Assembly (NCBI RefSeq): GCF_006265225.1
Contig: NZ_VDCS01000015.1
Span: forward strand, 1 to 64,000
Source of the DNA: Allotamlana fucoidanivorans
Lineage (GTDB): Bacteria; Bacteroidota; Bacteroidia; Flavobacteriales; Flavobacteriaceae
Length of the DNA stretch: 64,000 bases
Reading direction: 5' to 3'
Position numbers and translations under genes: made by a program
In this document: positions 7,846 through 16,910 of the stretch, piece by piece
Position numbering within the stretch: the first letter of the stretch is position 1
Layout of the letters: every line of letters begins with the position of its first letter
The notes under the pieces: model-generated
The model's input: the letters and a program-made list of their open reading frames with translations, nothing else
Told to the model about the DNA's origin: nothing
Databases searched by the model: none

Positions 7846-8214
7846 CTAACTTTTCTTTCTAGGTTTACTCGCTTTTGCGAGTGGATTAAAGGCTAAACAT
7901 AAATCTATCCAGTAAGATAAATCAGCGTCGGAATCAAATCCGTCAGGTGTCACAAACACATAACCTTTCATAGGGCGCCCCGTAAAGTCCATTGGCAAAC
8001 ATTCTGGTTTTTCTATTTCATTTGTATAGGCTGTTTCACCTATTCTTGCCATAAGTAAATGATCACCATATGTTTTATCTAGATGAATGCCACAAAGCAT
8101 TTTATTATCTACTTTAAAACATAAGCCCCCCATCATTTTTAATTCAGAAAATACTATGTGTTGATCTTTTAGGTGCTGACGTATTCTATCGGCCAAAAAT
8201 TCATCGTAAGCCAT
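7846..8214 (-). CDS. TfoX N-terminal domain family protein
   Basis: A 122-residue protein with the TfoX-N pattern MMGGLCFKVDNKMLCGIH and RPMKGYVFV, and a basic tail (ASKPRKKS). The full-length TfoX competence regulator has an additional C-terminal domain, which is absent. In Bacteroidota such stand-alone proteins are widespread and their role is not established. It lies 21 bases upstream of the TonB receptor gene on the same strand. Confidence 0.85.
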   Translation of the reverse strand: MAYDEFLADRIRQHLKDQHIVFSELKMMGGLCFKVDNKMLCGIHLDKTYGDHLLMARIGETAYTNEIEKPECLPMDFTGRPMKGYVFVTPDGFDSDADLSYWIDLCLAFNPLAKASKPRKKS

Positions 8215-8371
8215 AATGTTATTGTTTTTATGTATAAAGATACCTTTAAATATTAAATGTTTGGATTACTATGTTTTCGATATTCGAAATGTTTTGAGGT
8301 TTTTAAAAAGGTAAAGTTTTAAAAAATAATGCTATTTTGGAGATTTAATTAACTAACTAAACCAAATAACC

Positions 8372-8629
8372 ATGTCTAACAACAAAAATGCTACGGCGTA
8401 TTGGAAAGAGAATATAGGCTATCTTCTTATTTTACTAACTATATGGTTTCTAGTATCGTTTGGTGCTGGAATTTTATTTAAAGACACCCTTAATTCTATA
8501 CGATTGGGAGGGTTTAAACTAGGGTTTTGGTTCGCTCAGCAGGGTTCACTATATGTGTTTGTCGTATTAATTTTTGTTTATGTTCGGCTGATGAACAAAT
8601 TGGATAAAAAATATGGTTATGATGCATAG
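8372..8629 (+). CDS. DUF4212 small subunit of a sodium:solute symporter
   Basis: An 85-residue membrane protein with two transmembrane segments (about 13-35 and 50-75) and the KLDKKYGYDA tail typical of DUF4212. In known neighbourhoods it accompanies an SSS-family acetate-type permease. Its end overlaps the symporter start by 17 bases in another frame, so the two are translationally coupled. The leader has the ACTAACTAAACCAAATAACC word just before ATG, typical of flavobacterial starts without a Shine-Dalgarno site. Confidence 0.85.
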   Translation: MSNNKNATAYWKENIGYLLILLTIWFLVSFGAGILFKDTLNSIRLGGFKLGFWFAQQGSLYVFVVLIFVYVRLMNKLDKKYGYDA

Positions 8630-10343
8630 TTTGTTAGTAGAAGGCATAGGCGTTCAAAACTGGACCTATATTTTAGTGGGTGTTACATTTGCCATTTATA
8701 TTGGTATTGCTATATGGTCAAGGGCAGGATCAACCAAAGAGTTTTATGTAGCTGGCAGTGGAGTATCTCCTTTAGCAAATGGTATGGCAACGGCGGCAGA
8801 TTGGATGAGTGCCGCATCTTTTATTTCCATGGCAGGTATTATTTCATTTGCAGGATATGATGGTGCTGTTTATTTAATGGGATGGACAGGAGGTTATGTA
8901 TTGCTGGCGTTACTTTTAGCTCCTTATTTAAGAAAGTTTGGAAAATTTACCGTTCCAGACTTTATTGGTGATAGGTATTATTCAAAAACGGCACGTGTAG
9001 TAGCGGTACTTTGTGCCTTATTGGTGTCGTTCACGTATGTGGCTGGTCAAATGCGTGGTGTGGGTATTGTATTTTCCAGATTCTTAGAGGTTGATATTAA
9101 TACCGGTGTTATTATAGGTATGTTAATTGTTTTGTTTTATGCTGTTTTAGGAGGTATGAAAGGGATAACCTATACTCAGGTGGCACAGTACTGTATTTTG
9201 ATTTTTGCATTTATGGTACCAGCTATATTTATTTCTATTCAAATGACGGGAAACCCCATTCCTCAGTTAGGATTTGGGGGCACGTTGGCTGAAGATTCTG
9301 GGACTTATTTACTTGATAAATTAGATGGTTTGAGTCTTCAATTGGGTTTTTCTGAATATACTGAAGGTACAAAATCTATGATTGATGTTTTTGCAATTAC
9401 GTGCGCCTTAATGGTTGGTACTGCGGGTTTACCACACGTTATTGTTCGTTTTTTTACCGTAAAACGTGTTAAAGACGCTAGAAAATCGGCTGGCATTGCC
9501 TTGTTACTTATTGTGTTATTATATTCTACGGCACCAGCTGTGGCTGTTTTTGCACGCACCAATATGATTGAAACGGTTTCAAACCAACCGTATGCATCCG
9601 TGCCTCAATGGTTTAAAAAATGGGAAAGCACAGGGTTAATTGAGTTTACAGATAAAAACAAGGATGGAAAAATTCAGTATTTGGCTAACAAAGATGAAAA
9701 TGAACTTGTGGTAGACAGAGATATTATGGTTCTAGCAAATCCTGAGATTTCAAATTTACCCAATTGGGTTGTTGCCTTGGTGGCTGCAGGTGGTTTAGCT
9801 GCGGCATTATCAACAGCAGCAGGATTACTTTTAGTGATATCTTCGTCAGTGTCGCATGATTTAATAAAAAAAATGATTAACCCTAAAATTTCAGAAAAAG
9901 GAGAGTTGGTTGCTGCTCGGTTATCGGCTGTTGGAGCTGTATGTGTGGCTGGGTATTTTGGTATTAATCCACCAGGTTTTGTTGCCGCGGTTGTGGCTTT
10001 AGCCTTTGGTTTGGCTGCAGCCTCTTTTTTTCCTGCTATAATTTTAGGTATTTTTTATAAACGTATGAATAAAGAAGGTGCCATTGCAGGTATGGTAGTA
10101 GGGATTACAGCCATGATGTTGTACATGATTAAATATAAACTAGGTTGGTTTGATGAGGTACTTCCAGATAAAAGTGATTGGTGGTTTGGAATTTCTCCTG
10201 AGGGCTTTGGCTCTGTGGCTATGTTATTAAATTTTATTGTTTCTATGGTTATTATGGCATTTACACCTGCACCTCCAGAAGAAGTTCAAGATATTGTAGA
10301 AACTATTAGAATTCCAAATGGAGCTGGTAAAGCCACGCATTAA
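8613..10343 (+). CDS. sodium:solute symporter, acetate-permease type
   Basis: A 576-residue SSS-family transporter with about 13 membrane segments. The sequence carries FYVAGSGVSPLANGMATAAD, GTAGLPHVIVRFFTV and ALSTAAGLLLVISSSVSHDL, typical of ActP-like permeases. An extra cytoplasmic or periplasmic loop (about 330-375, NKDGKIQYLANKDENE) is common in this branch. The overlap with DUF4212 and the acs gene 128 bases downstream indicate acetate (or another short carboxylate) uptake. Start codons at 8613, 8619 and 8622 are all possible. Confidence 0.9.
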   Translation: MVMMHSLLVEGIGVQNWTYILVGVTFAIYIGIAIWSRAGSTKEFYVAGSGVSPLANGMATAADWMSAASFISMAGIISFAGYDGAVYLMGWTGGYVLLALLLAPYLRKFGKFTVPDFIGDRYYSKTARVVAVLCALLVSFTYVAGQMRGVGIVFSRFLEVDINTGVIIGMLIVLFYAVLGGMKGITYTQVAQYCILIFAFMVPAIFISIQMTGNPIPQLGFGGTLAEDSGTYLLDKLDGLSLQLGFSEYTEGTKSMIDVFAITCALMVGTAGLPHVIVRFFTVKRVKDARKSAGIALLLIVLLYSTAPAVAVFARTNMIETVSNQPYASVPQWFKKWESTGLIEFTDKNKDGKIQYLANKDENELVVDRDIMVLANPEISNLPNWVVALVAAGGLAAALSTAAGLLLVISSSVSHDLIKKMINPKISEKGELVAARLSAVGAVCVAGYFGINPPGFVAAVVALAFGLAAASFFPAIILGIFYKRMNKEGAIAGMVVGITAMMLYMIKYKLGWFDEVLPDKSDWWFGISPEGFGSVAMLLNFIVSMVIMAFTPAPPEEVQDIVETIRIPNGAGKATH

Positions 10344-10471
10344 TCTAGGTTTAGTCTAAGTCCGTAGAATGTTTTATGTTGTTCGTAGAAAAAAGTTTAT
10401 TCTATGCTTAATATTTTATTAATTTAGAAGACCTAATAAACTGGACAATATAAAGACCTTAATCAAAATTT

Positions 10472-12379
10472 ATGAGTAATTACCATATTAAGCATTTAGA
10501 AGAGTACTACCAAGTTTATCGTAAATCGGTCAGAAATCCCGAAGTTTTCTGGGAAGAAATGGCCGAAGAACATTTCATGTGGCGTAAACGATGGCATAAT
10601 GTATTAAGCTGGGATTTTTCTAAACCAGAAATAAAATGGTTTGAAGGTGCCCAATTAAACATTACAGAAAACTGTATTGACAGGCACTTGGCAACAAGAG
10701 CAGATAAAACAGCCATTATTTTTGAGCCTAATAATCCCGAGGAAGAAGCACAGCATATCACTTACAGACAACTACATGAAAAAGTATGTCAGTTTGCCAA
10801 TGTTTTAAAAAGTAAAGGTATTGAAAAGGGCGATCGTGTGTGCATATACTTGCCCATGATTCCTGAATTGGCTATTTCTGTTTTAGCCTGTGCACGGATT
10901 GGAGCTATTCACTCTGTGGTTTTTGCGGGCTTTTCATCAACCGCTTTAGCCACTCGAATTAATGATGCCGATTGTAAAATGGTAATAACAAGTGATGGTT
11001 CATATCGTGGAGCAAAGACTATAGATTTAAAAGGGATTGTTGATGAAGCGCTAGAGTCTTGTTCAGGCGTAAAAACCGTATTAGTTGCGCAGCGTATTCA
11101 TTCTGAAATTAGTATGAAAGAAGGACGTGATTACTGGTTGCAACCATTGCTGGATGAAGCTGATTTAGATTGTCCTGCTGAAACAATGAATTCAGAAGAT
11201 CCGTTATTTATATTATATACCTCAGGTTCTACGGGTAAGCCTAAGGGTATGGTGCATACTACAGGTGGTTATATGGTTTACACGGCCTATACCTTTAAAA
11301 ATATATTTCAATATAGGGAACAGGATGTGTATTGGTGTACGGCAGATATAGGTTGGATAACAGGGCATAGTTACATCGTTTATGGCCCGTTATGTAACGG
11401 AGCAACAACAATTATGTTTGAAGGTGTACCAAGCTATCCCGATTTTTCGAGATTCTGGGCTATTGTTGAAAAGCATAAAGTCAACCAATTTTATACAGCA
11501 CCAACCGCCATTAGAGCCTTAGCCAAGGAAGGTGTTCACCATTTAGAGAAGTATGATTTATCCTCTTTAAAAGTATTAGGTACCGTGGGAGAACCTATAA
11601 ATGAAGAAGCATGGCACTGGTATGATGATAATGTTGGAAAGAAAAAATCGCCAATTGTTGATACTTGGTGGCAAACAGAAACAGGAGGTATTATGATATC
11701 GCCTATAGCCTTTGCAACACCAACAAAACCTACCTATGCCACCTTACCTTTCATTGGCATTCAACCTGCATTGATGGATGAAAGCGGACAAGAAATTAAA
11801 GGTAATCAGGTAGATGGTCGTTTATGTATTAAGTTTCCGTGGCCTAGTATGGCACGTACTATTTGGGGAGATCATCAGCGGTATAAAGACACCTATTTCT
11901 CAGCTTATGAAAACAAATATTTTACAGGAGATGGCGCCTTGAGAGATGAGGTTGGTTATTATAGAATTACGGGGCGTGTTGATGATGTTATCATTGTATC
12001 AGGTCATAATTTAGGAACTGCTCCTATTGAAGATGCTATTAATGAACATCCAGCGGTAGCAGAAAGTGCCATTGTAGGATTTCCGCATGATATTAAAGGT
12101 AATGCGTTATATGGTTATGTAACGTTGAAGGAAACTGGAGAAGGACGGATGCATGATAATTTGCGTAAAGAGATTAATCAAATTATTACAGAGCAAATAG
12201 GTCCTATAGCTAAGTTAGACAAAATACAGTTTACTAGTGGATTGCCAAAAACCCGAAGTGGTAAAATTATGCGTCGTATTTTAAGAAAAATTGCTGGAAA
12301 AGATACTAGTAATTTAGGAGATACAAGCACCTTACTTAATCCAGAAGTGGTGCAAGATATTATAGATAATGCATTGTAA
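10472..12379 (+). CDS. acs: acetyl-CoA synthetase (AMP-forming)
   Basis: Activates acetate to acetyl-CoA with ATP. 635 residues, normal for Acs. Motifs: YTSGSTGKPKGMVHTTGG (about 248-265), WWQTETGG (about 398-405), YYRITGRVDDVI (about 500-512), and the C-terminal PKTRSGKIMRRILRKI (about 590-605), whose lysine after RSG is the catalytic and regulatory acetylation site in characterised enzymes. It lies downstream of the symporter on the same strand and is closed by its own terminator at 12391-12422. Confidence 0.97.
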   Translation: MSNYHIKHLEEYYQVYRKSVRNPEVFWEEMAEEHFMWRKRWHNVLSWDFSKPEIKWFEGAQLNITENCIDRHLATRADKTAIIFEPNNPEEEAQHITYRQLHEKVCQFANVLKSKGIEKGDRVCIYLPMIPELAISVLACARIGAIHSVVFAGFSSTALATRINDADCKMVITSDGSYRGAKTIDLKGIVDEALESCSGVKTVLVAQRIHSEISMKEGRDYWLQPLLDEADLDCPAETMNSEDPLFILYTSGSTGKPKGMVHTTGGYMVYTAYTFKNIFQYREQDVYWCTADIGWITGHSYIVYGPLCNGATTIMFEGVPSYPDFSRFWAIVEKHKVNQFYTAPTAIRALAKEGVHHLEKYDLSSLKVLGTVGEPINEEAWHWYDDNVGKKKSPIVDTWWQTETGGIMISPIAFATPTKPTYATLPFIGIQPALMDESGQEIKGNQVDGRLCIKFPWPSMARTIWGDHQRYKDTYFSAYENKYFTGDGALRDEVGYYRITGRVDDVIIVSGHNLGTAPIEDAINEHPAVAESAIVGFPHDIKGNALYGYVTLKETGEGRMHDNLRKEINQIITEQIGPIAKLDKIQFTSGLPKTRSGKIMRRILRKIAGKDTSNLGDTSTLLNPEVVQDIIDNAL

Positions 12380-12390
12380 GTGTAAGTAAG

Positions 12391-12422
12391 AGTCCTGTAA
12401 TTGTGTTTACAGGACTTTTTTT
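12391..12422 (+). terminator. rho-independent terminator of acs
   Basis: AGTCCTGTAA with TTACAGGACT forms a perfect stem around a TTGTGT loop, followed by a run of seven T. Confidence 0.85.
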
Positions 12423-12423
12423 G

Positions 12424-13089
12424 TTATCTAGATAACAAATACTCCCATTGTAAATGCTTTCTTTTATCTAATCTGGCGAGGGTTTTTAAAAAAACAAATG
12501 CTGTAATTAAGGCATCACCACTCGCTGTATGTCTATCTGTAACAGCTACATTTAACTCGGTACATAGGTCATCCAAACTATAATGGTCTTTTAGGTTTTC
12601 CTTGTAAATGATGTGTTTTGATTTGTTAAACAACGTTCCAGTATCAATACATTCATTTTTTAATTCACCCAACCCATGTCTGGCTAGCATAGCATTCATC
12701 ATTCTTTGATCAAATTTAGCATGGTGTGCAATTAATACAGCATCTTTTATATAATCCAGAAATATTTTAATAGCTTCTAATTCTGTAACCTTTTCTAGTT
12801 TATTGTTTTTAATAATTTCATGTATTTCTACCGTTTTAGGATTGAAAACATCCTGTTTTAAATACAATTCTAAGGTGTTATTTACAGGGATAGACTTTCC
12901 TTTAAAGGCTACTGCACCTATTGATAATATACGATCTTTTTTTGAATCGAATCCTGTAGTTTCTGTATCAAAAGCCACAAAGCGTGTTTCAGGAATGGCT
13001 TGTTTTTCATGATCTTTAAAAGAGGAAAGATAAGTTTCCCAGAAATCAGGGTAGCTTTTCTTTTTTTTCTGAAACCAATTGAATACCAT
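12424..13089 (-). CDS. DnaQ-like 3'-5' exonuclease
   Basis: A 221-residue DEDDh exonuclease: FVAFDTETTGFDSKKD (Asp and Glu of motif Exo I, about residues 37-52), LIAHHAKFDQRMM (Exo II, about 120-132) and TDRHTASGDALITA (Exo III His/Asp, about 185-198). No tau/epsilon partner domain. The gene ends a base away from its upstream neighbour (13090), so both are surely one operon. The epsilon-like protein next to the DUF294 protein and acs/symporter is a recurrent bacterial arrangement; its role there is not explained. Confidence 0.87.
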   Translation of the reverse strand: MVFNWFQKKKKSYPDFWETYLSSFKDHEKQAIPETRFVAFDTETTGFDSKKDRILSIGAVAFKGKSIPVNNTLELYLKQDVFNPKTVEIHEIIKNNKLEKVTELEAIKIFLDYIKDAVLIAHHAKFDQRMMNAMLARHGLGELKNECIDTGTLFNKSKHIIYKENLKDHYSLDDLCTELNVAVTDRHTASGDALITAFVFLKTLARLDKRKHLQWEYLLSR

Positions 13090-15006
13090 TTAAATAAAGT
13101 TTTTTAGATCAAACCTAATTTTTAGCACTTCCTGAACTTCCTGAATAGGCTTAAAACACCGACGCAATTTTAATTTTTCTTCTTTGTTTAGGGTTTCTAA
13201 ATCTATAAGTTTTCCTGAATCACCATTTTGAAGGCCTTGCTTGGTTTTAAATTTTAAAAGTGCTTTAAACGCATAAGAACAAGAGTTGTAAAGCTCTTTG
13301 TTTTCGGGTTCAAGTTCAGCTAATTTTTCAAAACGTTCTGCTGTATTATTTACATCTCTTACCTGCTTACTTAGAACGAGTAATCTGCCAGCATCAACTA
13401 AAGGCATAACAGCCCTACTTTTAATATTAAAAAGCTCTTTTTGCTCACCCGTTTTTTCAATTAAAAATTGCCTAAAGAAACCAAGGGGGGACGGACTTTT
13501 TACTGCATCTCTACCTAGAAATTTAAAAAATAAGGAGGTTTCAGCTAGAGTGTCATAAATGGTGTTTGTTAAACTGCTAATAAGCATTTTATCTCCATAA
13601 ACACAATTGTAATCAAAGAAAATAGATGATAATAAAATGGCTTTTTCATCTGGTTTTAATATCCAGTGTTTAAATTGTGTTTGCCATTCAGATAGTGATT
13701 TGCACCACGCTGGATTGCTAGCCATCATATCTGCTTCACAATACTCAAATCCTACTTTGTTTAATGCGGAGGTTACCAATTGTCCTAATTTTAAAAAATA
13801 AGATTTGGTATCTTGATAGGTAGATTCATTTACGTTTTCAAAAACGATGGCATTGTCTTGGTCTGTAAATAATAATTGTTCATGACGGCCTTGGCTACCT
13901 AATGAAAGCCATGAAAAGAGCACTGGGGGTGGGGCGTCCATTTTTTTTATAGCAAGTTCAATGGCTCTAGTTGTAATGGCATCATTTACTTGTGAAATAA
14001 TCTTAATGCTATGCGATATTGGAATATTTTGTTCTAAATAACGCTTTAACAGTACATTTGCTTTTAGTCGGGCAGAACGTAGTCTTCTAGTGCGTTTAGC
14101 TCGTTTTATTTCTTTTAGAATAACAGTGGGGCTGTTTCCTAAAGAGGTCAATACATCATGATGCGTGAGCACGCCTACTAGTTTCGTGTTTACCGTACCA
14201 TCTTTAGTGATACACAAATGACCAATGGTGTTTTTAATCATGAGCAACTGTCCTTCGGCCACTGTTAACCCTTTTTTACCGGTAATTACCGGGGAGCTCA
14301 TAATCTTATTCACTGCAGTATTTATAGGAAATAACCCTGTAGCAATTTTATTTTTTATATCACTGTTTGTGATGATACCAACAGGATTTTTGCTTTTATC
14401 TACTACTATAATACACCCAATTTTATGAAGACTCATTTTTATGGCGGCTCTTTGCACTGTAGAATCTTCGTCGCATGTAATGGGGTTTTTAGTGTAATTT
14501 GCGGTTTGAAAGTTTACTAAATCTTGTGCTTGATTAGGTAAATAATCAACAAATATTTTTCCAGCTATCTCAGCACTATAAGGCGCGTCAATATTGGATG
14601 CAAAAACCGTAATGAGGTATTTTTGAATTTTAGCATTATTGTCGGTAACACGTTGAAAAATATCAACAGGAATAGAATAAACAATAGATTCCTCATTGGC
14701 CGTAGCCGTAACTTGGTAAGGGTCTTTTGAAATTAAGGGTTGTAGCCCAAAAATATCACCTTTGTCATGAATATTTAATATATCATGAATACCTCCATTG
14801 TCATAGTGAATACCAATGCCACCATCTCTTACAACATAAATAAATTCATGTGAAGTATCCCCTTTTTGAAATATTGTGTTTCCTTTTTCGAGATAGGTAA
14901 TAGTTACTTGCGAAGCAATGTCAAAAAGAAGTGTGGGCTTTATTAAATTAAAAGGCGGATAGCGTTTTAAGAAATCGCCCACTCTTTCGGCAATGGAGTT
15001 TTTCAT
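13090..15006 (-). CDS. cNMP-binding, tandem CBS, DUF294 nucleotidyltransferase-like protein
   Basis: 638 residues. N-terminal cyclic-nucleotide-binding fold (about 20-125, with VRDGGIGIHYDNGG), two CBS domains (about 165-285, with IITNSDIKNKIATG and GVLTHHDVLTSLG), then a DUF294 nucleotidyltransferase domain (LGSQGRHEQLLFTDQDNAIV, with G-S and D-x-D, about 370-392) and an all-helical C-terminus. The set suggests adenylate- or cAMP-sensing control, possibly as a uridylyltransferase-like regulator. It lies directly before the exonuclease. Target and product are not known from sequence. Confidence 0.85.
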   Translation of the reverse strand: MKNSIAERVGDFLKRYPPFNLIKPTLLFDIASQVTITYLEKGNTIFQKGDTSHEFIYVVRDGGIGIHYDNGGIHDILNIHDKGDIFGLQPLISKDPYQVTATANEESIVYSIPVDIFQRVTDNNAKIQKYLITVFASNIDAPYSAEIAGKIFVDYLPNQAQDLVNFQTANYTKNPITCDEDSTVQRAAIKMSLHKIGCIIVVDKSKNPVGIITNSDIKNKIATGLFPINTAVNKIMSSPVITGKKGLTVAEGQLLMIKNTIGHLCITKDGTVNTKLVGVLTHHDVLTSLGNSPTVILKEIKRAKRTRRLRSARLKANVLLKRYLEQNIPISHSIKIISQVNDAITTRAIELAIKKMDAPPPVLFSWLSLGSQGRHEQLLFTDQDNAIVFENVNESTYQDTKSYFLKLGQLVTSALNKVGFEYCEADMMASNPAWCKSLSEWQTQFKHWILKPDEKAILLSSIFFDYNCVYGDKMLISSLTNTIYDTLAETSLFFKFLGRDAVKSPSPLGFFRQFLIEKTGEQKELFNIKSRAVMPLVDAGRLLVLSKQVRDVNNTAERFEKLAELEPENKELYNSCSYAFKALLKFKTKQGLQNGDSGKLIDLETLNKEEKLKLRRCFKPIQEVQEVLKIRFDLKNFI

Positions 15007-15031
15007 AAGAATGATATTCCAGAGGCTGTTA

Positions 15032-15646
15032 TTAGATTAATTTAAAATCTAATAGCAATTCACCTTCAATAAAGGCCTGTAGATGATCTCCTTTGTAATT
15101 TAAGCCAGCACCCGATGCTGGAGTTCCTGTAAAAATTAAATCACCAGGTTGTAAAGTCATATATTTAGATACATAAGCAATGATTTCACTAAAATTGTAA
15201 ATCATGTTACTGGTATTACCGGCTTGTATTTCTTTACCGTTAATGTTTAGGCTAAAATTGATATCGTTAATATCTTTAAAATGTGATATTGGTTTAAAAC
15301 CGTTAGCAGGAGAAGCTCCGTCAAAACCTTTTGCTAAAGCCCAAGGCCCTTTGTTAGTTCTACTTGCTGTTAAAACATCCTTGGCCGTATAGTCAATACC
15401 AATACCAATTTCACCAATATATGATGCAGCGTCGGCTTCTAAAATGTCTTTTCCTGTTTTTCCAATTTTGGCAACAAGTTCAACTTCATAAACCAATTCA
15501 TTAGTAATTGATGGAAAAACAATATCCTTATTGTCTGTAACCAAAGTACTTTCGGCTTTTATAAAGATGAGTTGCTCTCCTGTTTTTAAAGCATTTATTT
15601 CACTTTTGTCATTAACGTAATTCTTTCCAATTCCTATTATTTTCAT
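15032..15646 (-). CDS. fumarylacetoacetate hydrolase-family protein
   Basis: 204 residues with the FAH fold: PSITNELVYEVELVAKIGK carries the metal-binding Glu residues (about 60-72), and GDLIFTGTPASG is the C-terminal signature (about 167-178). Family members hydrolyse, decarboxylate or isomerise dicarbonyl compounds, and short single-domain versions are often oxaloacetate tautomerases/decarboxylases; substrate cannot be named. It lies 25 bases upstream of the DUF294 gene's start on the same strand and may be co-transcribed with it. Confidence 0.85.
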   Translation of the reverse strand: MKIIGIGKNYVNDKSEINALKTGEQLIFIKAESTLVTDNKDIVFPSITNELVYEVELVAKIGKTGKDILEADAASYIGEIGIGIDYTAKDVLTASRTNKGPWALAKGFDGASPANGFKPISHFKDINDINFSLNINGKEIQAGNTSNMIYNFSEIIAYVSKYMTLQPGDLIFTGTPASGAGLNYKGDHLQAFIEGELLLDFKLI

Positions 15647-15791
15647 GGGTGTAAAAATTTATTTTTTAAGAAGTAAAAATAGCGAATAACAAATAATTTT
15701 TTTAAAATTATTTAACTTTTAAACCAGTGCGATTACAGGATATAATTGTATCTTATAGGAGAAGATATTAATCAAGCAAAAAACTATTGAA

Positions 15792-16799
15792 ATGATCACT
15801 GTAAACGCTTATGCTGCTCATGAAGCAGGAGGAAAATTAGAAAAACATCAATATGAGTTACCAGATGTTTCAGGAGAATATGTTGATATTAAAGTAGAAT
15901 ATTGTGGAATATGCCATTCAGATTTAAGTATGATTAACAATGAATGGGGGATGACCCAATATCCAATTGTACCTGGACACGAAATAGTAGGTGAGGTTAT
16001 CGCCGTTGGGAGCGAGGTTAAGAATGTTAACGTTGGAGATAAAGTTGGTCTTGGATGGTTTTCAGAATCTTGTATGCATTGCAATCAATGTATTGGAGGA
16101 AATCAGCATCTGTGTGGTTCAGCAGAAGCCACTATTGTAGGGCGTCACGGCGGGTTTTCTGATGTAGTTAGAGGACATTGGTCTTGGGCAATACCTTTAC
16201 CCGAAGGTTTAGATATGGCAAAAGCAGGACCGCTTTTTTGTGGCGGAATTACTGTCTTTAACCCTATTGTTTTATCTGGAGTTCAACCAACCGATAAGGT
16301 TGGTGTAATAGGCATTGGTGGCTTAGGCCATATGGCAATTAAATTCTTAAAAGCTTGGGGTTGTGAAGTTACAGCATTTAGTTCTAATCCTAATAAGAAA
16401 GATGATATTATAAAAATGGGGGCGCATCTCGTAGTCAATTCAAGAAATCCTGAAGATTTAGAAAGTATTGCGGGTACCCTTGATTTTATTTTAAATACAG
16501 CAAACGTGAGTTTAGATTGGAACTCTTACCTAACTACTTTGGCACCAAAAGGAAAATTACATACCGTTGGGGCAGTATTAGAACCTATGGAAATTCCAGC
16601 ATTTAGCTTATTGGTTGGAGAAAAAGCGTTAGGAGGAAGTCCTCTTGGAGGGATAGCTCTAACCAGAAAAATGCTCGAGTTTTGTGTAAGACATGATATT
16701 TACCCAACTGTGGAAACGTTTGATATGAGCGACGTTAATACCGCAATGAAACATCTTGAGGAAGGCAAGGCTAGATTTAGAATTGTTTTAAAAGCATAA
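15792..16799 (+). CDS. zinc-dependent alcohol dehydrogenase (YahK/CAD type)
   Basis: 335 residues, medium-chain dehydrogenase family. Catalytic zinc site: CGICHSDL (about 37-44) and PGHEIVGEV (about 61-69). Structural zinc site: CMHCNQCIGGNQHLC (about 95-109). The coenzyme fold is GVIGIGGLGHMAIKFLKAWG (about 175-194). These features fit NADP-dependent aldehyde reductases of the YahK/cinnamyl-alcohol type. It has its own terminator at 16824-16847. Confidence 0.92.
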   Translation: MITVNAYAAHEAGGKLEKHQYELPDVSGEYVDIKVEYCGICHSDLSMINNEWGMTQYPIVPGHEIVGEVIAVGSEVKNVNVGDKVGLGWFSESCMHCNQCIGGNQHLCGSAEATIVGRHGGFSDVVRGHWSWAIPLPEGLDMAKAGPLFCGGITVFNPIVLSGVQPTDKVGVIGIGGLGHMAIKFLKAWGCEVTAFSSNPNKKDDIIKMGAHLVVNSRNPEDLESIAGTLDFILNTANVSLDWNSYLTTLAPKGKLHTVGAVLEPMEIPAFSLLVGEKALGGSPLGGIALTRKMLEFCVRHDIYPTVETFDMSDVNTAMKHLEEGKARFRIVLKA

Positions 16800-16820
16800 A
16801 TTTATTTGTTAACACTAAAA

Positions 16821-16847
16821 AAACCACTCAAAATGAGTGGTTTTTTT
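16821..16847 (+). terminator. terminator after alcohol dehydrogenase
   Basis: CCACTCA (16824-16830) with TGAGTGG (16834-16840), three-base loop, A-run before and T-run after (16841-16847); it can work in both directions. Confidence 0.85.
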
Positions 16848-16910
16848 ATGTCCTAAATTTTAAGAAATGAATTATGAAAGTTTACTTTTGTTAGCTCGAC
16901 GATTAAGCGT

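Noticed and set aside
8613-8622. Frameshift between DUF4212 and the symporter
   Set aside because: Both are complete proteins; the 17-base overlap is ordinary translational coupling.
12424-13089. DNA polymerase III epsilon subunit
   Set aside because: No replication partner domain and it sits in the acetate/DUF294 neighbourhood, so it is labelled only as DnaQ-like exonuclease.
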